From Lichenostomus cassidix (taxonomy: Eukaryota; Chordata; Aves; Passeriformes; Meliphagidae), in the NCBI GenBank assembly GCA_008360975.2, contig CM039194.1, positions 13,068,426-13,132,425 of the forward strand: a DNA stretch of 64,000 bases, read 5' to 3'. A model generated the notes under the pieces. That model made no database searches, was not told the DNA's origin, and saw only the letters and a program-made list of their open reading frames with translations. Below, piece by piece: positions 48,884 through 64,000 of the stretch (within the stretch, counting starts at the first letter, position 1; the number at the start of each line of letters is the position of its first letter). A program made the position numbers and the translations under genes.

Positions 48884-51641
48884 CAATGTGTGTCTATAGT
48901 TAGTACAAAGTGACAGATGATTCATGATTTCTTTAGTTGCAAATATTGTAATTCTCCTGTTCTCCTGTTTCCTGCTAGCACTGATGGATATTCCAGAAGG
49001 AGAGATAAGCATATTGAATTCCTACTGCCACTTTGTCAATAGAAGCATTTTCAAAAACCAGTTTGCATAACATTTGATAGCTTTTTGTTTATATGTTTGC
49101 TAGCAAGAATTCACCTGCTCTGGGAATTATTTTCTAAAATATTTGACCTCTGGATTTGCCTGATTGTTGGTTCTCATGTTCCCCAGATCTGCTCTGAGCA
49201 GATTTCAGTGGTGTGGTGATTAAAATCCCTTTGTAATTAGGAGCATTCCTATAATGTCCTTGTAATGGGGCATGTGGAGGAGGGATAACAGGTGAAAACA
49301 ATTATTTCAGCCTTTGATAACTGCCAAAATGCAAAGATGTCTTGAAGGTTAATGATGTCCTCTATGGTCCCAACTGCCTTAAATGATTGGAAAATCTTCA
49401 GAGGTCTCCACACTTTTTAAAGAAACTGAATGATGACAAAAATCAGTGGGGAAAAATTAGCACAATTTTTAGGAAGAAATAACTCCTTTCATCTATTCAG
49501 ATTATTTAAAAATTTTATGCAAGATGAATCCCAATGAATATTGCTGAGTATTTGCTTCAGTTTCAGAATGGTTTTGTTTGGGGAAAACAGTGAAGTACAG
49601 TGGTTTCAACCACTGCTGTCTTGTCATTGCTGCCATAACATTTTTTTTTAAATTTTCTTATTTAAATCTGCATTCTGAGGGGTCTTAACATCAGACACCT
49701 TACTCATACTCTGCTGTGAACTTGGACTTTTCTTGCTGCCTTTGCAGGTCTCCCAAAGAGGAGCTGGTTGCACAAACTTCAAGTTGCTCTGCAATAGTTT
49801 CTTTTGACAGATCTTTTTCCCCTGAGTACCTCCCAGGAGCAAAATGTCAGTGTGATTTGGTCCCAGCCATGAATAACCAGTTGGCAACCCTGTGAGGTCC
49901 CTTTTTCTGAATCTTAGGAGATCTACATGTCAAAAACCACTTGGCCTGAAATGCATTAAGATGTCAGGGACAATTATCCTGCTGCATTTCCTATTCATTA
50001 ATCACAGCTCTGGCTTTCTGAAACCCCTACGCCAGCAATTACAAACCAGATTGATGTGGGTTTAACCAGCATCCTGAGGAATATGTACACACAAAATATC
50101 ACTTTTTTTCCCCTTTTAACCTAACTCACTGTACTTTGAAGCAAAATAAGCCATCTATTTAGAGCATCTGTACACCAGTATCCAATCCTCAGCCTTCTAA
50201 GTAGATGCCAAATTGCCTACAAAATGCTGGCAGAAAAAATGTGAAAGTCTTTAAAGTCATTTTTGAGTCACTTATGACTCCCTTGGTCTGACACTGATGT
50301 GAGAGGGCAATTTGGTCTTTTCCTGGCAAGGTCTGTTCCCAAAACAGGTTTCCATCTAATGTCTTGATCCTGACTTTGGAGGTTGATCAGCTAATTAACT
50401 CCCTCAGCCTGTGAACAGAGAGCACCACTTTGGGAACCTGATTGGTGTTTCCTGGAAATGATGTAACTTGGCTTTTTCAGCTCACACCCTCATTGTGTGT
50501 CTGAGAACAAGGAAGGGAGAGAAACCTTCACCTCCTCAGGGGCAGGTTGATGAGGAGCCTGCAGAGAGCACTCAGCAGCAGGGCAGGGGGAAGGCAGAGC
50601 TCAAAGAAGCTCTTCTGCTGCTCAAGTGGTTGTGTGGTGACAATCCTCCCGTTCATCTCCCCTCGTGCACTGAGGTTGCTGATGGTGACAGTGTGAATAA
50701 TTGACTCCATCTCTGGTGTTTGTATCCCTAAAGAAAAAGGCACCAGAGCTCAGTCTGTTCCACAGGCAGCAGGAGGGAACAGCCCTGTCCAAGCACCTCT
50801 GCAAGGAGCCACAGAGAGCAGTTCTGCACAGCAGCAGTGCTGCACAGTTGGGGTTGAAGCTGGGACACCATGACCCCTTTCTCCATATTGCAGTGTGTCT
50901 CTAATTAGGTTTTCAAGTCTGACTCAAGGGGGTGATTAATTCTGCAATGCCACACTGATCAGCACACATGTGTGTCTGCATGTGTGTTCATTGCATGCAC
51001 AGAGCAACAAGCAGACAAGAACAACAAGGAGATGAAAGAAATGTATTTCATTAGTGATCTGAAGTCTAAGAAAGCACCTTTTTTTCTCCCAAATTAGCTA
51101 ATTCTATAAACTGGCTTTTCTAGTAACAAAACAAGCTGACCAACCTATTCCTTCTGATCGGGTGAAAGTTTATTGTTCAGGATTTGTTTTTCCCTACAAA
51201 CTGTGTTTTTAAAGAAGTAGCCTATCCAGTGGTGACTGAGTCCATGAAAGTTAGGGCTGGATGAACAATTCTGTGTAAAATCTAGAGTTGGGTGAAAAAT
51301 ATATTCTAATATATTTTACAAACTTTATTAATTTCATCCAAGCATTATTCAGGATACATTTTTCCATTATTCTGCTAACTTTCTTGCAGACCAGCTATTG
51401 TAAATACAATTATTTGTCTCCCTGGGTGGTAACTGCAGGATGTGGTCAGCTCAGATTCTGTGAGAAAGTCAAGTTCTCAGCATGGTCAGGGAACTGATGC
51501 CTCTCTTGAGCTGGACATTACCTCCCAGAGGGAAGAGATTTTTCCTGAGATGTTTGCCATATTCATAATAGGCAGGATTCCTCCTACCCACCCAGAGATG
51601 TCTTCCTCTGATGAGCTTCTCCTGTTTCTCTCCTGTGCTAG

Positions 51642-51803
51642 GGATTCATGGACATTGACCTGACCAAATTCAGGGAGAGTGGAGCCAATGTCACAGGCTT
51701 CCAGCTGGTGAATTACACAGATACTGTTCCCGCCAGGATCATGCAACAGTGGAGGAATAACGATGCCAGAGAGCATCCACGTGTGGACTGGAAGAGGCCA
51801 AAG
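51642..51803 (+). CDS. GRIA1: GRIA1 exon 6 (amino-terminal domain)
   Basis: A 162-nt exon of 54 codons, phase 0 at both ends, residues 234-287: [19 protein letters not shown], then [18 protein letters not shown] and VDWKRPK. It carries two N-glycosylation sequons, NVT at 249 and NYT at 257, both at the mammalian positions. The acceptor is GTGCTAG. The donor is AAG followed by GCAAGT, a GC rather than GT donor with an otherwise perfect consensus. The only nearby GT (51811) would shift the frame by 7 nt, so the GC site is required to join to exon 7. The stretch [19 protein letters not shown] shows several changes from mammals. Confidence 0.96.
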
Positions 51804-53335
<1,532 letters not shown>

Positions 53336-54164
53336 TAAATCCGCAAATCACCTGGGATGAGAAGCTGACCCTTCCAGAGTCTGAAAGGCTCAGGGTGCAT
53401 CCAGCAAACTGCTTTCCCTGGTGGCATCTGATGTAGCACTTGTGTCCTTGCCTGAGCTAACTTATGTTGTTGTTCTGGGATGGAAAAGCCAAAATATTAC
53501 CCCTTAAAATCCCCTGTATTTATCTTCCCCTCCCTAAGACACAGACCTGCTAAGATCATATTTTTTGCAGATTATTTGACTCTCTGTGAGCTCAGCTTCA
53601 GCTCCAGTCTGCTAATGAATGCATGTGAATTTTGCCTTTTGTGTTGGCTGTCACCAAAGTGTTGTCAAAGTGCAGATTATAGTTTGTTTCATAGTGTGAG
53701 GATTCATGAAAGTCTTCAGAGCAGCCACTTAGTTTATTCCTCAAATCTAATAATCTTGCTTTTTCATCCTGCATAAAATTTAGATTTTTGAATAAACAAA
53801 AATTCGATGTGAAACTTACCGTGAGAGAGAAAAATAATACACTCTTATCAAAAACTTGCAAAGGTAGAATATTTTAAAATTCATTAAATTTCAAGACTGA
53901 AATTCATTTCTAGCCCTTTTTTTTTGCTGACAGAAATAGATGGATTCTTTGCAAATACTGCTAGTTCAGTGTTATCCAAATATAGCTTATCCCATCTTCT
54001 ATCCTTAACTGAGAAAAATGCAAGAAAAATAACATTTATTTGGTTAATTTGTATCATATGTAAAGTTGTTCAAGTATTTTGTTTTGATTTGGTTTTGCCT
54101 ACTGGTAAACAACAATTCCTTTAAAACAAAGTCTTGCATCTGATTTGATTTTATTGCTTGGATT

Positions 54165-54265
54165 CAATTTGTTCCCAAGCCTGTCACTGACTTTCTGCAT
54201 GACCTTGGGCAAATCACTGTCACAGCTTCTCCAAGCCCTTATAATAAAATCAGCCTCCCTGATGC
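54165..54265 (+). repeat. MIR/CORE-SINE fragment
   Basis: GACTTTCTGCATGACCTTGG followed by GCAAATCACTGTCACAGCTTC matches the MIR core segment (TGTGACCTTGGGCAAGTCACT) closely. MIR elements were active before the amniote radiation, so this is an old fossil. Confidence 0.62.
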
Positions 54266-54928
54266 ATTAGGGAGATAGGTTACCTAATAAACATGAAATA
54301 CTTGGTAGTCTTCTGATGAGCAATAGCTGCTCAAGCATTTTCCTTTATTGAATTTATGAGAATAGGATATTAAAATTAGACAGCTAGAAAATACAATTTT
54401 GTGTGTCTGTTGGAAAATCTCCTCTGAAGTTTCCTTGTATCTTCATTAGAACTATTCCAAAAGTCCTAATTTTTCAGCTGTAGTGACTTTGGGGGAAGAA
54501 CACAAAGATCCATTTGCAAAAGTTGCTTCTTTAATGTTTAAAAATAATAATTTTTAAAAGGTTTGACCAGTTCAGTTGTGATGGTCAAAATAAAAAACTC
54601 TGAAACAGGCAGGGCAAGAAGCCTCCTAGCACAAATTTAGCTATGAATTTGATAATCTTCCAGTATTTAGTAATGTAGCAAGAAGGAGGCACATGGAAAT
54701 AGAATAACTTATGATAAGATTGAAGGTTTGAGTTATCCTTTCTGTAAAGATTCACAGGTAGGGCAATTCTTACAGCTGCTCACAGTGTGCTTTCTCTTCA
54801 CCTCCCATTCACAAATGCCTAAAATTTTATAAGCTTTTTAAAAGCAAAAGGCTTTTCTACTTACTTCTACTCAAATGTCTGGAATAAACTCTCAAATTGC
54901 CTTATTCCTGTTTAGTGTAGGAAGGAGC

Positions 54929-55200
54929 CATAGAATCATAAAAACATTTAGGTTGGAAGATCTAAAATCATCAAGTCCAACCATGTCCCCAGCACTGCTA
55001 CATCCACACATCTTTTAAATCCCTCCAGAAATGGGGACTCCACCACTTACCTCCTTGGACAGCCCATTCCAATGCCTGAAAACATTTTGATGAAGAAATT
55101 CTTCCTAATATCCAATCAAAACTTCCCCTGCAGCCATTTCCTCTTGTTCTGTTGTGCTGTTGGGGAGAATAGACTGAGCCCCACCTCACTGCAACCTCCT
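54929..55200 (-). mobile_element. CR1 LINE 3' end (minus strand)
   Basis: It begins with CATAGAATCATAAAAACATT and GGTTGGAAGATCTAAAATCAT, then AAGTCCAACCATGTCCCC, GGGGACTCCACCACTTACC and CAGCCCATTCCAATGCCTG, then AAGAAATTCTTCCTAATATCC. This is the reverse complement of the avian CR1 3' end, truncated at its 5' side near 55200. It includes the terminal part of the reverse-transcriptase frame but has no intact coding sequence. Confidence 0.95.
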
Positions 55201-55659
55201 AACAATGGTTCATGGATGGCAGCAACAAAGATGAAAAGAAATATAAAACATTCTTCATTTAAAAAAACCCAGAAATCTGGCATGTTACAGCAGAATGTAT
55301 GTTTTTATTAAAGATAATTACCTTTTTTCTTTTTTTTGCAGGAAAAGGCCCACAAAATATTGCTTAAAACCAATACACTAAGGTTTCAATTGTACTTTGA
55401 AAAGGTTATGAGAATTTTAAACAAATCCTTTTTTCTATCATTATTTGGTCAGCACATCTAATAAGCAGAGAGGTACTCCCTAACTGCTGACTAATCCTGT
55501 AAAACAGAAAGCCACAACATCCTTCTGCTCCAGATGTCCCAGTAAAGAGCCACATGCCCATCCATGTCTTAATGTTTTGTACACACAAATGCACTTAAAT
55601 GCTCCATGTCTCCAGTTGACTTGACTGGTGCTTAGCACTGTTGAAATCAGTCGTCACTG

Positions 55660-55712
55660 TATTTTGCATTTTTGCATTCGGCATTGCATTTTTGTATTTT
55701 GCATTTGCCATT
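55660..55712 (+). repeat. TTTTGCATT degenerate tandem repeat
   Basis: Five or six units of about 9-10 bp with TTTTGCATT, TTTTTGCATT, CGGCATT, GCATTTTTG and TTTTGCATT. The core TTTGCAT resembles POU-factor octamer half-sites, but this is simple repetition and no function is implied. Confidence 0.75.
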
Positions 55713-56221
55713 GGAGGATGGTGAGTGATGGAGAAGCTGTGCTGCATCCTGCAGCATGGATAGCAGAGATCCCTTTTGCCGTTTCAGTGCCACATGGATA
55801 TCACAGGATTAAGATTTCATTCACTCAGATAGAAGAAATTGATGCTGTAAACCTGCCTTTTAGTGCATACAAAGCTACAAAGCACAAGCACCTGTGACCT
55901 GAGCTTCAGAATCGGTCAGAACCTGAAAAGAAAACCAAAGGAGACATGAAAAAAAGCAGGCTTGGGAGTGCTTAAGACAATGGTGCTTTTTCAGCACATC
56001 TATTTTTTATGGGCATGTTGTGTCTTGTGAAAAGGGAAAAGCATGTTTATCCAAATGTCACAAGGAATACCTCTTGATTTGAAAGAGCTTCAGAAAATAC
56101 TGGCAGATGTTCATTTCCGTGACAAACCTTTGTTGTAACAGCTGGAAAACAAACATGGTTTAAGTAGATTAATGGCAGATTTCCTCTGTAATGACACAGC
56201 CTCATTTCTTCACCATGGGTC

Positions 56222-56375
56222 TTTATTCTGAGGATCTCAGAGTATTTGAAAAGGCTGTTAAATACCTATCCCCATTTTGCATGTGGGAAGATTTCAGTTG
56301 CAGGGACAAGAGGTTTGTCCAAAGCAAGGGTAAAGGCAGAGAACAAACCTTTAATTCTTAACCCAGGGGCATGAG
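56222..56375 (-). repeat. MIR-like SINE (minus strand)
   Basis: GGATCTCAGAGTATTTGAAA, then CCTATCCCCATTTTGCATGT, then AGGTTTGTCCAAAGCAAGG and GGCAGAGAACAAACC..AACCCAGGG follow the well-known reverse MIR order: GATCTCAAAGCACTTT, CCCCATTTTACAGATG, ACTTGCCCAAGGTCACAC, GGCAGAGC..AACCCAGG. It is diverged but continuous over about 150 nt. Confidence 0.7.
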
Positions 56376-57164
56376 AACTTCTCCAGGTGGTTTCCATAGG
56401 AACCCAAATCTGCACTGTTTTTCCCATGCTCCTGGTTCCCACACAGTATGTGATTCCAGTCAGGAGCCCTTCTCCATTCCAGGCTGGCAACTTTTGCAGC
56501 AAGGAGAAGTTCAGGATGTGGGATGTGACATGAGCATCACTTCACTTCAGCAGTGTTATCAGCAGAGATTTATGGTTCAAAGTTTCCTGTGAAAATGTCA
56601 ATACTAAATTGTTGAATTTTATTAATCTGGTGCAGATGTAATTAAATTTACTTGATAACTTATAGACTCCTCTCTGTCAAAAGATGACAGCTGGGAGCTG
56701 TGGCCATGGTTTCGTTTTCCTCCTGATTTACAGCTCCTCATTTGAACTGACAAATTCTTTACCAAATCCCAACTCCAGGTCAGATTTAGAAAATACAAAA
56801 CCCCACAAAACTCAAGGAGTTCAGAGCTGATTTAGCTCACTGTCACATCCTAAAAGGTGATGGGCTCGCATTGGTGATTTAGCTCTTAGGCTGAGATAAG
56901 TTTTAAACCACTGAGTTTTGAGAGAAAGGGTTTTTTAAAGAAACAGTTAGTTAGGAGGATGGCTGTGCCCACAGCCAGGCATGCTGCAGAGAGTGAGCCT
57001 TGGTGAAATCCCACTGTCAGGAAGAAGTGCTGCCTCCCCTGCATGGAATTGAGAGTAATGACTGCATTGCCACCCTCCTTCCCCTCCCCTCTCACTGCTG
57101 CTGAATCCCCACTGGGTGAGAAGCTGACCAATTTGCTGTCTTCACTGATATTTATCTATTTAAG

Positions 57165-57269
57165 GTCCGGTTTGAAGGATTGTCTGGCAACGTTCAGTTT
57201 AATGAGAAAGGACGCAGGACCAACTACACCCTCCATGTGATTGAGATGAAACACGATGGCATCAGAAAG
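57165..57269 (+). CDS. GRIA1: GRIA1 exon 8 (end of amino-terminal domain)
   Basis: A 105-nt exon of 35 codons, residues 344-378: [18 protein letters not shown], then [17 protein letters not shown]. It includes the N-glycosylation sequon NYT at 363. It closes the amino-terminal domain. The acceptor is CTATTTAAG and the donor AAG followed by GTAAAG. The only clear difference from mammals as I recall it is Ser for Thr in GLSGN. Phase 0 at both ends. Confidence 0.97.
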
Positions 57270-59358
57270 GTAAAGCACAGAGTGACCTAACAGCCTGTGT
57301 GAAGTTCCAGCCCATGTTTGAGTGACAGTGTGGTTGGGTCTCAACAGACTCTCCTGCTCATGAAAGTTTGCCTGTGGAGTCACAACAAGTGAATGCCCAG
57401 CTCTAGGCATGAGCAAAACCAAGCACTAGGGAGGATTCATGGCATATTGGTAAAAGAAAAAATATTTGGAAGGTGTTATCAAGAGCAACAAGTGCATCTC
57501 AGGTGTGTGGCAAAGATTTTCCAGGATGGTAAAACTTGGTCATCTCACCCTTACCATTTGCACAGGTGCAGTCCCAGCTCCAGGACAAGTCTGGCTTTGC
57601 CCTTCCACTTTTCCAAGGGTAAACCAAGGCACAGCCAGGCAGGAGCTGTTTGCCCTAACCATTGTATGTGAATCCTTTATGTTGACCTAATTCTGCTCTC
57701 CTTGAAGTGACAAAAGCTTTACCACTAACCATGTCCCAATAGCCACACAGACCTTTGTGCTCCTCTGAAGTCTTGATCCCTTTCTGTATCCCAGGCTCTT
57801 TGAAGAATCCGGCCTTGTTCAGAGATGCCAAGCCCTTGAAACACTGATCCTTTTGAAAATCTGACTCTAGGTGCTTATGTCCCACTTTAGATACCATGTA
57901 TTTGAAGAATAGAGAATAACTGAGTTATTCCTTGATAAAGGAGAGCCACTACATATTTTGGAATGGGGCATTCTTTGCATCTCAGTCCCCTGAAAGATAA
58001 AAAACTTGTTTGAAACTAAGAAAAATGTAAATAATGAAAGTTCCATATTTACAGGTCCTGTCTCAAATTTATACTTACACCTGAGAGCAGCAGGTGTGAG
58101 ATCAAAGCCTCCCACAGTCCAGCAAAAAAAAGGCAAATTTTCTTTGACAAATAAAAGAATTGTCGTTTTGAAGACATACAAAGCAGTTTTCCTCTGCTAC
58201 AAAGTATTCATAAGAGGACAAAGGCAAAATCATGTCCAGTTTGGGTCTCTGAACTTCAATAAGTTGACAGTCTGGAGAGAGCCTAGAGAAGAAGAAATTT
58301 AGTGGCTGAATGTCTTGATTTTTCTATGTATTTACTGTCAGAAATAATATTTGTTTGGAAGACATGTTCATCACTGCCACAATGCATATTGTATTTTATA
58401 TTCACCAGGTTAGAGGTGCAGAGCAAACACCCATCTCTCTGCTTTTGTTTCCCTAGAGCAGAGCTATGGAAGCTCTTTCCTCACTCTCCATCCTTTTTGT
58501 CTGTGCAGTGAAGAGTGATTAGAAGCCTGCATAGATTTTTTTCTCCTCAGCTGTTAAGATCTCTAATCTGCCATCAGCAGGCTCCTGGTCGTGCCCTAGT
58601 TAATACCCTTTCCCATTTACTGTGATAAGAAATTCCTTTCATATGAGCAGAGCTCGGGCAGCTTCATATTTACACGAGGTGATGGAAAACCTCTTAAAAA
58701 ATCAAGCTCTGAAAGTGGATAACCTCAGCCATGATCTTCCTGGAGATATTCAGTGGCACTCTGCTTTACCTGCAAGGAGTGATAGCTCAGCCCAAATCCC
58801 TGATTATTATTAAGCAGAATTTAACCTGAGAGTTCTTCCCATTACAAGTGTTCAGTTCATTCATAACCCCAAACTTTTTGACATTGGCTCAGGATTGGGA
58901 GTTTTTTTCTGACTTGATTTTTGTTCTGTTTTCTCAAGATGTCCTCAGAGTCAGTCCTATATCCATGCAGGCTTTCAGCTTTTCTGCAGGGTAACTTTTC
59001 ATCACCCTCTAGCACCTGCACATGCAGCAGGCAAGCTCACCATTAGAATAATTTTAGGAAGTCACACAGGGGATGTGTGAACTCTCATTGAAGGAGTGGC
59101 AATAATTACCAGTACAAAGTGCTAAATATTTTTACGTGCATACAAGTGCTGTGCTGCTGCAGCAAATAATGCATATTATTTTCAGGCTGGAGGCACAGTG
59201 GGATGGGGAATTTCCCTGTCCCCCTCACAAAAGAATCGAGAGGAGATTTCTGTATGGGTATGAACATGCAGAGAAGGCTGATCCATCCTGGATGACCCAG
59301 TGACTGTATCTTGGATAATATTCCAAAGCCATATTAACCCTGGGTTTGTGTTGGGCAG
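57270..59358 (+). other. GRIA1: GRIA1 intron 8
   Basis: A 2089-nt intron with a GTAAAG donor. The acceptor GTGTTGGGCAG has a short pyrimidine tract, with TTAACCC upstream as a possible branch site. A stretch near 57600-57665 (TTTTCCAAGGGTAAACCAAG, then GCACAGC) has a weak MIR-like look. Otherwise nothing is recognised. Confidence 0.88.
57595..57665 (-). repeat. Possible MIR fragment (minus strand)
   Basis: CTTTTCCAAGGGTAAACCAAG and GGCACAGCCAGGCAGGAG with TTTGCCC following resembles the reverse MIR segment CATTTTCCAGATGGGTAAAC..GAGGCACAG..TTGCCC. Weak. Confidence 0.35.
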
Positions 59359-59469
59359 ATTGGTTATTGGAATGAAGATGAGAAGCTGGTCCCAATAGCC
59401 GTAGATACCCAAAGTGGCAACGAGTCCACCAGCCTGCAGAACAGGACCTACATAGTCACAACCATCCTA
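59359..59469 (+). CDS. GRIA1: GRIA1 exon 9 (ATD-LBD linker, start of S1)
   Basis: A 111-nt exon of 37 codons, residues 379-415: [20 protein letters not shown], then [17 protein letters not shown]. It encodes the connection between amino-terminal and ligand-binding domains and the first S1 strand. It carries the sequons NES (399) and NRT (406). In mammals the first one sits at Asn 401 as I recall, so it appears moved by two residues while length is unchanged. The central [15 protein letters not shown] stretch is the most diverged part of the whole coding region here. The donor is a consensus GTAAGT; the acceptor is TTGGGCAG. Confidence 0.96.
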
Positions 59470-60650
<1,181 letters not shown>

Positions 60651-60695
60651 TAAGACGTGTAGCTCTTGGCGCTTGGGAATGGAGGATTCAGCTCT

Positions 60696-61331
60696 GTGGG
60701 ATTTGGTTATGAGGATAAAATAGAAACGGGAGATCTCTAAAGATGGGTTTTAGAGCATGGGAGTTTATTGTGAATGAACGTGGGTGTGAGAGGCCTGCTA
60801 GGCTGCAAGACTCAGCTCAAAGCAGGCCAGAGAGGCAAGAGAGAGAGGGAGAGAGAGAGGCAAAAAGAGAGAGCAAAAAGAGAGCGATTTGCTGTTTACA
60901 ATACAATAAATCATCTTCTGTGTTGAATATTCTAATTCTCTTTAACCAATCTGAGACAAGCTACAAACCCTACAGCATTTGCTTACAACCTATAAGAATC
61001 ATCACATTACCATACGGGGTTCTATTTTAAACCTTAAAAAACTGCTTTTTGGAACCTCTGCCAGGCAGGCAGGGTCTGCTTTAACCCTTGGACCTGCCTG
61101 GGCAGAGGGCATTGTTCTATCAAGAAGGGGGATTACCTTCAGTGGCCATACCATTGTTTCCTAGTTACTCTTCAACTCAAACCTTGTCTTCATCTCAATT
61201 TCGTCTATACTTTCTATGTTCTCAGCATCTTTTGCAAGGTAATCATATCTATAAGGCTTTCCTATTTCATCTTCCCCAACATGGGAACACATTCAAGCCC
61301 CGGAGTTAGAAGGAGTCCTGCCCCCTGTCAG
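60696..61331 (-). mobile_element. Candidate ERV LTR (minus strand)
   Basis: Read on the minus strand, the stretch may begin TGACAGGGGGCAGGACTCC and end ..CCAAATCCCACA, with AATAAA on the minus strand near 60766-60775 and a purine-rich (plus strand) GA tract at 60832-60890. Length about 640 nt, TG..CA ends and a poly(A) signal near the 3' end suggest an LTR. I cannot name the family, and the TG and CA ends are guesses. No clear target-site duplication was found. It could also be another repeat class. Confidence 0.4.
60832..60890 (+). repeat. GA-rich tract
   Basis: GAGAGAGAGGGAGAGAG followed by repeated CAAAAAGAGAGAG units. It lies within the candidate LTR. Confidence 0.85.
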
Positions 61332-62327
61332 CCTGAGCTCTCTGGAGGACTCTGATAGTGCAAACAATCAGCCCGAGTGAGACGTTTTAATTTAGGGAGA
61401 GACAGCACATTCTGTGCCCGTGGAAATGTCAAAACGTTTCCTTTCAACAGTTCCAAGATTCTTTTTCTTTACATTTTTAGAAGAGCAAGTATCGAAAGGT
61501 CATACTTCCCCACGGGTAAAATCTCCAAATTTTACCGTATTTTATATTTGCATGATAATGGAGGGATGAAGGAAAAGAAATATTTCAAACACTCAGCACA
61601 TGAGTGGTGAATGGTAGGACAAGATTACTTTCTGTCCAACCATTCATTTCCATCATCAGGGATGTGCCTGCACCCTACACTTCTAAACCTGGTTTGGTCT
61701 GGTAGCTCATACTCTCTGATGTTTAGGCTTCCCTCAGACAGAGGGGTCTAATTTTCCCTTTTCCTACCAGGCAAAGCATGCAGGGAGCATCACTGCCCAA
61801 GTCCCTGTGACACTGTGTTGGAGCAGGGATGATGTGTCCCCTGATGGTAGCTCCATTGTAAATGCTGCCAGCCATTTCAATACATTTCCCTCTCCATTTT
61901 TAAGATGGATTGCAAAATTAGTGGAGAGTGCACATCAGTGTTGCTGGAACATTTTTCCTCTTCTCCTGCATCAGTTATGCAATCAAAAAGCAGTTCCTGA
62001 TGGAAGTAAACATCCTGACATCCTTTTTCAGGAGATTGGCCTTTCCTTGCCTCTTTTGATGTTTGGATGATAAAGCTCTTTTAGAGAAAATCACCTTCAT
62101 CAGACTGTGACATCAGTGGATAAATCAGATGAGAAGAGCTGGGCGGCTGCAAAAAGAAAGCACTGTAATTTCAAAACAGATCTGGTAATCAGTAGGGATA
62201 AAATGGAAATAATCCACCAATATTATGGACTTCTCCTTTTTAACCTTTTTCTTGGAATTGGTTTTGTCTGATTTCTTCTGAAATAGCGAGGTTAAACAGA
62301 GATCAAAGGATCATACACTGGAGTTAG

Positions 62328-64000
<1,673 letters not shown>

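Larger units (their letters stand above)
40758..51641 (+). other. GRIA1: GRIA1 intron 5
   Basis: The longest complete intron in the window, 10884 nt, with a GTGAGT donor and an acceptor ending CTCCTGTGCTAG. It holds an LTR remnant just after exon 5, a TCCATGTG minisatellite, a (GGGAAA)n array and a poly(T) run, all listed separately. Two longer open frames (43060-43704 minus; 47916-48620 plus) show no recognisable protein features. The interval 44900-47900 holds at most a doubtful, very old CR1-like fragment near 45700-45850. Otherwise I see nothing identifiable. Confidence 0.9.

Overview
This is vertebrate nuclear DNA, and most probably from a bird. CR1 LINE tails, ERV LTR remnants and decayed MIR/CORE-SINE fragments are scattered through it, no L1 or Alu is seen, and the exons are GC-rich inside AT-richer introns. 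I cannot name the species. There is no bacterial, phage, plasmid or CRISPR content.

The whole window lies inside one plus-strand gene, the AMPA-type ionotropic glutamate receptor subunit GRIA1 (GluA1). Nine coding exons are visible. Their sizes are 240, 185, 54, 162, 168, 105, 111, 207 and 371 nt, and all splice in one frame. By comparison with the mammalian protein as I remember it, they are exons 3 to 11 and encode about residues 74-608 of the precursor. That covers most of the amino-terminal domain, the ATD-LBD linker, the S1 half of the glutamate-binding domain, M1 and the M2 pore loop with the Q/R site. Exons 1-2 lie upstream. The rest (M3, S2, flip/flop, M4, C-tail) lies downstream.

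Layout: 1-34841 is the 3' part of intron 2 and holds only repeats and unique intronic DNA. Exons 3 and 4 are at about 34.8 and 36.1 kb, exon 5 at 40.7 kb, exons 6 and 7 at 51.6 and 53.1 kb, exon 8 at 57.2 kb, exon 9 at 59.4 kb, exon 10 at 60.4 kb and exon 11 at 62.4 kb. Intron 11 runs off the end.

The points most worth checking are these: a GC-AG intron 6 whose 3' end is abutted by an ERV-type LTR 54 nt before exon 7, with a related LTR copy 29 kb upstream; a very weak exon 4 donor with an open read-through frame; a (GGGAAA)n array able to form G-quadruplexes on the coding strand of intron 5; and an N-glycosylation sequon that appears shifted by two residues in the ATD-LBD linker. I found no evidence of a previously undescribed biological system. 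The other open frames look like chance intronic ORFs.
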